Shown here: positions 13,661 through 18,101 of the stretch, one piece after another
Position numbering within the stretch: position 1 is the first letter of the stretch
How the letters are laid out: each line of letters starts with the position of its first letter
Source: an uncultured Oscillospiraceae bacterium
Lineage (GTDB): Bacteria; Bacillota; Clostridia; Oscillospirales; Oscillospiraceae
Length of the DNA: 18,101 bases
Assembly: GCA_947630345.1 (NCBI GenBank)
Contig: CANRHF010000016.1
Coordinates: 1-18,101, forward strand
Direction: 5' to 3'
Notes under the pieces: generated by a model
The model's database searches: none
Seen by the model: the letters and a program-made list of their open reading frames with translations, nothing else
Told to the model about the DNA's origin: nothing
Made by a program: the position numbers and the translations under genes

Positions 13661-14883
13661 TTTCCATTCTCCTTTCCGGTCTTCTCCCCGGCGGCAGCGG
13701 GAGCGGGGGCGGGTTCGGCGGTCTTTTTCTTGCCCCGGCTGCTCAGCCACATTTTAATGATCAGGCTGAAGGAGCTGAGGTAGACGATTGCCGCGATAAT
13801 GATGTCCGTGATGTACTCGTTGAAGGCCGTCAGGTTTTTCAGCTGGGTACCGCAAATGTTCAGCAGGGACATGAAGATGGCGGTGAAGATCACGCCGATG
13901 GGACTGTTGGCCGCCAGCAGCGCCACGGGAATGCCGTTGAAGCCCACTGCCGGCAGGGACTGATAGGTGGACCAAAAGAACTCGGTGTTGCCGGAGAGCC
14001 AGTACAGCGCCGCGCCGGCGCCGGCCATGGAGCCGGCGATGGCCATGGACAGCACGATGTTCCGCTTGTCGTTGATGCCGGCGTACCGGGCGGCGTGGCG
14101 GTTGCTGCCGCAGGCCTTGAGCTCATAGCCCAGGGTGGTCTTATTCATCAGGATGTAGATACCGATGGCGATGAGGATGGCCACCAGGATGCCGGCGTTG
14201 ACCTGGGACTGGGGCAGCAGCTTGTCCAGGCCCAGCTTGGCGGTGGCCACGCCGTTGGCGGCGGTGGGCTTGATGTAGCCGACCTTGCCGGCCTCGGCGC
14301 CGTTTTTCAGATCGCTGATATCAAAGAGGAAGGTGACCAGGTTGGCGGCAATCCAGTTGGTCATGATGCAGGCCAAAACCTCGTTGATGTTCCGGGTGGC
14401 CTTCAGGAAGCCGGGGATCGCGCCCCAGATGGCGCCCGCCAGCATGCCGGCCAGCAGCGCCAGGGTCCAGACGATCCAGGAGGGGACCACGCTGGTGGGA
14501 ATGGAAAGGGCCACGGTCAGGGAGGCCCAGGTGCCCATCAGGTACTGCCCCGGGGCGCCGATGTTGAACAGGCCCGTCTTGTTGGCAACCGCCACGGAAA
14601 GGCCCGTCATCAGCAGGGGGATGGCCCGGAAGAGCATATTGCCGATGCTGGTGGGGTTAAAGCCGAAGGCCAATTCACCTGCGGCGTCCCGGCCGGTGCT
14701 GAACAGGCCCAGGAACACCAGCGACACGCCTTCCAGTCCGCCCTTTGGCGAGATGCTCTCACTGGAAAAGGCCACGATCAGCACCAAAATGGAGCCAAAG
14801 ACCAGGCCGATCAGAATGGAAAGGATGGAGGAAAGCACCGTCTTGGCGCCCTCCCGCTGGAGCAGAGGGGATTTTTGTTTCAT
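13657..14883 (-). CDS. Nucleoside-type (BMP family) ABC transporter permease, first
   Basis: A 408-aa polytopic permease, RnsC/NupP-like. It begins with a charged segment, a hydrophobic helix (about 15-40), and then the family motif VANKTGLFNIGAPGQYLMG (about 99-117). The coupling-loop motif LKACGSNRHAARYAGI is present further on. The C-terminus (about 382-408) is a Lys/Ala/Pro-rich tail, probably cytoplasmic and not conserved. ATG at 14883 follows GGAGG by 9 nt, 14 nt after the ATPase stop. It pairs with the next permease to form the heterodimeric channel. Confidence 0.94.
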   Translation of the reverse strand: MKQKSPLLQREGAKTVLSSILSILIGLVFGSILVLIVAFSSESISPKGGLEGVSLVFLGLFSTGRDAAGELAFGFNPTSIGNMLFRAIPLLMTGLSVAVANKTGLFNIGAPGQYLMGTWASLTVALSIPTSVVPSWIVWTLALLAGMLAGAIWGAIPGFLKATRNINEVLACIMTNWIAANLVTFLFDISDLKNGAEAGKVGYIKPTAANGVATAKLGLDKLLPQSQVNAGILVAILIAIGIYILMNKTTLGYELKACGSNRHAARYAGINDKRNIVLSMAIAGSMAGAGAALYWLSGNTEFFWSTYQSLPAVGFNGIPVALLAANSPIGVIFTAIFMSLLNICGTQLKNLTAFNEYITDIIIAAIVYLSSFSLIIKMWLSSRGKKKTAEPAPAPAAAGEKTGKENGK

Positions 14884-14897
14884 TTTTCGCCGCCTCC

Positions 14898-16424
14898 TTA
14901 CTTATCCCGCTTGGCGCCGGCCATATACAGGCCCAGCTCCGCCACGGTGGTCTTCTTGGGATCCAACTCGCCCACAATCTCGCCCTCGTACATCACCAGG
15001 ATCCGGTCGGACAGGTTCATGACCTCGTCCAGTTCCAGGCTCACCAGGAGTACCGCCTTTCCTGCGTCCCGCTGGGCCACCAGCTGGGCATGGATGTACT
15101 CGATGGCGCCCACGTCCAGGCCCCGGGTGGGCTGGACCGCGATAATCAGGGGATTCTCCCGGTCGATCTCCCGGCCGATAATAGCCTTCTGCTGGTTGCC
15201 GCCGGACATACTCCGGGCAATGGTAATGGGCCCCTGGCCAGAGCGGACGTCGTACTGATCAATGATTTTCTCCGCGTAGGAGCGGACCGCGTCCCGCTTG
15301 ATAAAGCCCATGGTCTGGAACCGGTCCTGCCGGAAGGTCTGGAGTACCAGGTTGTTTTCCAGGGTGTCGTCCAGCACCAGGCCGTGCTTGTGCCGGTCCT
15401 CGGGAATGTGGCTCATACCGGCGTCGCTGCGGCGGCGGATGGTGGCCTTGGAAATGTCCACCCCGCAGAGGGAGACTTTCCCGGCGCTGGCCTTTTCCAG
15501 GCCCGTGATGCCGTAGACCAGCTCGCTCTGGCCGTTGCCGTCGATGCCCGCGATACACAGAATCTCCCCGGCGTGGGCTTGGAAGGAGACGCCCTTCACA
15601 GCGTTGTTCTTATGGACCTTGGAGGGGACCACCAGGCCCTGCACATCCAGAACAGTCTCGCCGGGATGGGCCTCCCCCTTCTGGACCTGGAGCTGCACCG
15701 GGCGGCCCACCATCATGTTGGACAGCTCCTGCTTATTGGTGTCCTTGGTGTTCACGGTGCCCACATAGCGGCCCTTCCGCAGCACCGTCACCCGGTCGGA
15801 CACGGCCATGATCTCGTTGAGCTTGTGGGTGATGAAGAGGATGGACTTGCCCTCCTTGGCGAAGCCCCGCATGATCTCCATCAGCTCGTCGATCTCCTGA
15901 GGGGTCAGCACGGCGGTGGGCTCGTCGAAGATGAGGATCTCGTTGTCCCGGTAGAGCATTTTCAGAATCTCAGTGCGCTGCTGCATACCAACGGAGATGT
16001 CCTCCACCTTGGCGTCCAGGTCCACGTTCAGGCCGTACTTTTGGGACAGGGCCTCCACCTTGGCCCGGGCGGCTTTCTTCTGAAGGAAGCCCAGCTTGGT
16101 ATCCTCGGCGCCTAGGATGATATTGTCCAGCACCGTGAACACCTCCACCAGCTTGAAGTGCTGATGGACCATGCCGATCTTCAACGCGGTGGCGTCGTTG
16201 GGATTGTTGATCTTGACTACTTCGCCGTTTTTCTTGATAACGCCCTTCTCCGGCTGGTAAAGGCCAAATAGAACGCTCATCAAGGTGGATTTCCCCGCGC
16301 CGTTTTCCCCCAGCAGCGCATGGATCTCCCCCCGGCGGAGCTGGAGGGTGATATCGTCGTTGGCGACGATACCGGGAAACTCTTTTCTGATGTTGAGCAT
16401 TTCGATGATGTATTCCGATTCCAT
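14898..16424 (-). CDS. Nucleoside-type (BMP family) ABC transporter ATPase, double NBD
   Basis: A 508-aa fused ATPase with two nucleotide-binding domains, as in NupO/RnsB and RbsA-like importers. NBD1: Walker A GENGAGKST (39-47), signature ISVGMQQR (143-150), Walker B ILIFDEPTA (163-171) with Glu168, and His200. NBD2: altered Walker A GIDGNGQSE (293-301), lacking the GKS lysine, signature SMSGGNQQK (405-413) and QPTRGLDVG (431-439) in place of a DE Walker B. This degenerate second site is normal for the family. ATG at 16424 follows GGGAGGG. It is the first gene of the operon, with a promoter at 16471-16499. The BMP substrate-binding lipoprotein gene, often just upstream, is absent here; pmbA lies there instead. 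Confidence 0.95.
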   Translation of the reverse strand: MESEYIIEMLNIRKEFPGIVANDDITLQLRRGEIHALLGENGAGKSTLMSVLFGLYQPEKGVIKKNGEVVKINNPNDATALKIGMVHQHFKLVEVFTVLDNIILGAEDTKLGFLQKKAARAKVEALSQKYGLNVDLDAKVEDISVGMQQRTEILKMLYRDNEILIFDEPTAVLTPQEIDELMEIMRGFAKEGKSILFITHKLNEIMAVSDRVTVLRKGRYVGTVNTKDTNKQELSNMMVGRPVQLQVQKGEAHPGETVLDVQGLVVPSKVHKNNAVKGVSFQAHAGEILCIAGIDGNGQSELVYGITGLEKASAGKVSLCGVDISKATIRRRSDAGMSHIPEDRHKHGLVLDDTLENNLVLQTFRQDRFQTMGFIKRDAVRSYAEKIIDQYDVRSGQGPITIARSMSGGNQQKAIIGREIDRENPLIIAVQPTRGLDVGAIEYIHAQLVAQRDAGKAVLLVSLELDEVMNLSDRILVMYEGEIVGELDPKKTTVAELGLYMAGAKRDK

Positions 16425-16470
16425 CGAAAAAGCCCTCCCTTCCTCTTATTGATTGCAAATGGCTGTCCTT

Positions 16471-16499
16471 ATTATACAGCACCATCTGGGGAAAAGCAA
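16471..16499 (-). promoter_or_regulatory. Putative promoter of the nucleoside transporter operon
   Basis: On the minus strand: -35 TTGCTT (16499-16494), 17-bp spacer, -10 perfect TATAAT (16476-16471). The leader is about 40 nt. Upstream bases to about 16560 are A/T-rich, possibly an UP element. It lies downstream of the pmbA terminator, so the operon is transcribed independently. The rest of 16425-16640 shows nothing else recognisable. Confidence 0.65.
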
Positions 16500-16640
16500 G
16501 ACAAAATAACAAAATTCCCTACACTTTTCAACGAAAAATATAGCAAAATCTCCAATCTCTTTTCCCGCTCCGACCCGGTTCCTCCGCAGATTGAACAAGT
16601 CCCCCTGAAAACCGGAGGGACGAATCATGACATTTAAAAT

Positions 16641-16672
16641 TTCGGCTGGAAAGCAAACGCTTTCCAGCCGAA
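16641..16672 (-). terminator. Intrinsic terminator of tldD-pmbA
   Basis: A perfect 14-bp stem (TTCGGCTGGAAAGC at 16641-16654 with its complement at 16659-16672), loop of 4 nt, followed on the minus strand by ATTTTAAAT. It begins 24 nt after the pmbA stop. Confidence 0.8.
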
Positions 16673-16695
16673 TCATCCTTATAAAAGAAAGTATT

Positions 16696-18042
16696 TTATT
16701 TTCCGCTGACCGTGAGGCCCTCCACCAGAACGGCGGGGGCACAGAAAGCGGTCATGCCCATGCCTCTGGGGGGCTTGACGGTGTCGGACAGGGCGGTAAT
16801 GTTTTTCAGCAGGTCGTAGAAGTTCCCGGCCACGGTAAAGCTCTTGACATGGCTGGTCTTCTTCCCGCCCTCGATCAAAAAGCCCGCGCTCTGGAGGGAG
16901 AAGTCACCGGACACGGCGTTGGCCCCGGCGTGGAGGCCCCCAAGGGAATTGATATACACGCCAGTGCCCGCCTTTTCCAGCAGCTGCTCCTCGGTCAGAT
17001 CCCCGGGGGCGAGATACATAGTGAAGGGCCGGATGTCCATGGAGGCGGCGTAGCCGCCCTTGAAGGCGTTGCCGGTGGTCTCCTTCCCCGCCTGGTGGGC
17101 GGTCTTCAGATTGTAGAGCAGGGTTTTCAGAACGCCCTTTTCAATAATGTTCTTGGTGCGGGTGGGGCAGCCCTCGGCATCGAAGGGCATGGGCATGGCG
17201 CTGTCCGGGTAGAACGGGTCGTCTACCAGCGTCACCAGGGGGGCGGCCACCGTCTGGCCCTCCTGGTCCTTCATCCGGGTCAGGCCCCGCAGAGCGCTCT
17301 CGGAGGAGAAGACGGAGGAAAAGGCCGCCAGCAGGCTCGCCATGGCCTGGGGGGCAAAGACCACGGGATAGGCTCCGGTGGGGGCGGGCTCCCCGCCCAG
17401 CTCGTCGATGGCGTCGGACACGGCCTTGGCAACCATTTCATCGGTGTCGATGGTGGAAAGCTGCCCGTGCTTCATTTCAAAGGCGTCGGACATTTCCCCG
17501 TTCTCCTTCACCACCGCCGCCGCGGCGATGCCGGCGCCGGAATGGGCGTAGGTCAGGTCCAGACCCTTGGAATTGCGGATGGCGATGGTCATTTTCTCCC
17601 GGTAGACTTCGGCGGAGCTGCCGTCAATAACCTTTTCATTGGCGGCGTAGAGCTTATCCACCACCGCCAGGGCAGTGGAGACCATCTCCTCCGTCTCCGG
17701 CAGGGGGTACTCCGGCGCCTTCACCTGGGCATACTCCTTGCCCCCCTCGCAGAGGAACACCGGCTCCTCGGATTCCAGGCTCTGGGCATTCTCCATGGCC
17801 CGGCGGACCAGGGCGTTGGCCTCCTCGGCGCTGAGCGCCTCGGTGGAGGCGTAGCCCATCTTCCCGTCCACGATGCAGCGGAAGCAGACTCCGCCGTCGG
17901 TGGAGGAGGAGAACTCGTTGATCTCCCGCTGGAAGGTGCCGATGGAGGTGCTCTCCGAAGCCCGGTAGTACAGCTCGTACTCGGTCAGGCCCTCGACCTG
18001 GGCCCGGTCCACAACGATTTGTTGAAATTCATGGTACGTCAT
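16696..18042 (-). CDS. pmbA: TldE/PmbA family metalloprotease-partner protein
   Basis: A 448-aa cytoplasmic protein of the TldD/PmbA family, the usual TldE length. In E. coli TldD-TldE form a heterodimeric zinc protease that matures microcin B17 and degrades unfolded peptides; TldD carries HExxxH and TldE lacks it. No HExxxH is found here, which supports the TldE/PmbA assignment. Family segments seen: FQREINEFSSSTDGGVCFRC near the N-terminus, MPMPFDAEGCPTRTKNII in the middle, and the C-terminal VEGLTVSG. ATG at 18042 follows TAAGGAGG, which overlaps the stop of the upstream tldD, 12 nt away. The gene pair ends at the terminator at 16641-16672. No microcin or RiPP precursor gene is visible beside it. 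Confidence 0.94.
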   Translation of the reverse strand: MTYHEFQQIVVDRAQVEGLTEYELYYRASESTSIGTFQREINEFSSSTDGGVCFRCIVDGKMGYASTEALSAEEANALVRRAMENAQSLESEEPVFLCEGGKEYAQVKAPEYPLPETEEMVSTALAVVDKLYAANEKVIDGSSAEVYREKMTIAIRNSKGLDLTYAHSGAGIAAAAVVKENGEMSDAFEMKHGQLSTIDTDEMVAKAVSDAIDELGGEPAPTGAYPVVFAPQAMASLLAAFSSVFSSESALRGLTRMKDQEGQTVAAPLVTLVDDPFYPDSAMPMPFDAEGCPTRTKNIIEKGVLKTLLYNLKTAHQAGKETTGNAFKGGYAASMDIRPFTMYLAPGDLTEEQLLEKAGTGVYINSLGGLHAGANAVSGDFSLQSAGFLIEGGKKTSHVKSFTVAGNFYDLLKNITALSDTVKPPRGMGMTAFCAPAVLVEGLTVSGK

Positions 18043-18054
18043 AGCGATTCCTCC

Positions 18055-18101
18055 TTATCTGCCGCCCACAGTGATGGACTTCACCCGGATCAGGGGCTGG
18101 C
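18055..18101 (-). CDS. tldD: TldD C-terminus (partial, right edge)
   Basis: Only the last 15 or so codons lie in the window. They read QPLIRVKSITVGGR then TAA (18057-18055). This matches the usual TldD ending (VGQP..RVD..TVGG). Its place directly before pmbA with a 12-nt gap supports it. The catalytic HExxxH lies outside the window. Confidence 0.75.
   Translation of the reverse strand, partial: QPLIRVKSITVGGR

Noticed and set aside
13654..15258. Long plus-strand frame opposite the permease and ATPase genes
   Set aside because: It is the antisense of well-supported ABC transporter genes, rich in Gly, His, Gln and Asp as expected from complementing such codons.
1..18101. CRISPR array, tRNA, rRNA, insertion sequence or prophage
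   Set aside because: No spaced direct repeats, cloverleaf, transposase or integrase motifs were seen on either strand.

Overview
This window reads as chromosomal housekeeping DNA from a G+C-rich anaerobic member of the Clostridia, most likely a gut Oscillospiraceae-type bacterium (Flavonifractor/Oscillibacter-like; this is inference). The evidence is strong GGAGG-type ribosome binding sites, a pyruvate phosphate dikinase gene, a Gram-positive LexA, a SpoVB-type flippase, a two-subunit drug-exporter pair in BmrC/BmrD order, and a BMP-type nucleoside ABC transporter. No phage, insertion sequence, CRISPR array, tRNA or rRNA is visible.

Layout. 1-1195 (-) is the N-terminal half of ppdK, running off the left edge, with a promoter about 180 bp upstream and unusual dyad elements in its leader. 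1495-2076 (-) is lexA, with an intrinsic terminator. A small ferritin-like protein (2223-2675, +) diverges from lexA and meets lgt (2680-3687, -) tail to tail with 4 bp between them. prmA and a membrane-anchored glycoside-hydrolase-like protein (3889-5891, +) form a two-gene operon with an ATGA overlap. A bidirectional terminator separates them from the ABC exporter pair (5990-9662, -). A SpoVB-like flippase gene (9850-11334, +) diverges from the exporter. Next comes a small, clearly lower-G+C gene for a membrane-anchored BamE/SmpA-like protein (11482-11901, +), which has its own promoter and terminator. 12013-16424 (-) is a four-gene operon: nucleoside-type ABC ATPase, permease, permease and histidine phosphatase. 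It has its own promoter and no substrate-binding protein gene beside it. 16696-18101 (-) holds pmbA (tldE) and the last codons of tldD.

How the genes relate. The blocks are largely independent functions: PEP/pyruvate interconversion, SOS repression, lipoprotein maturation, L11 methylation, drug export, lipid-linked precursor flipping, nucleoside uptake and the TldD/TldE protease. No clearly undescribed multi-gene system was found. The points most worth a second look are the repeated ATGGTATA/dyad architecture upstream of ppdK, the missing SOS box at lexA, the low-G+C BamE-like gene, the ferritin-like protein with eroded metal ligands, and the nucleoside-transporter operon with an attached phosphatase but no local binding protein.
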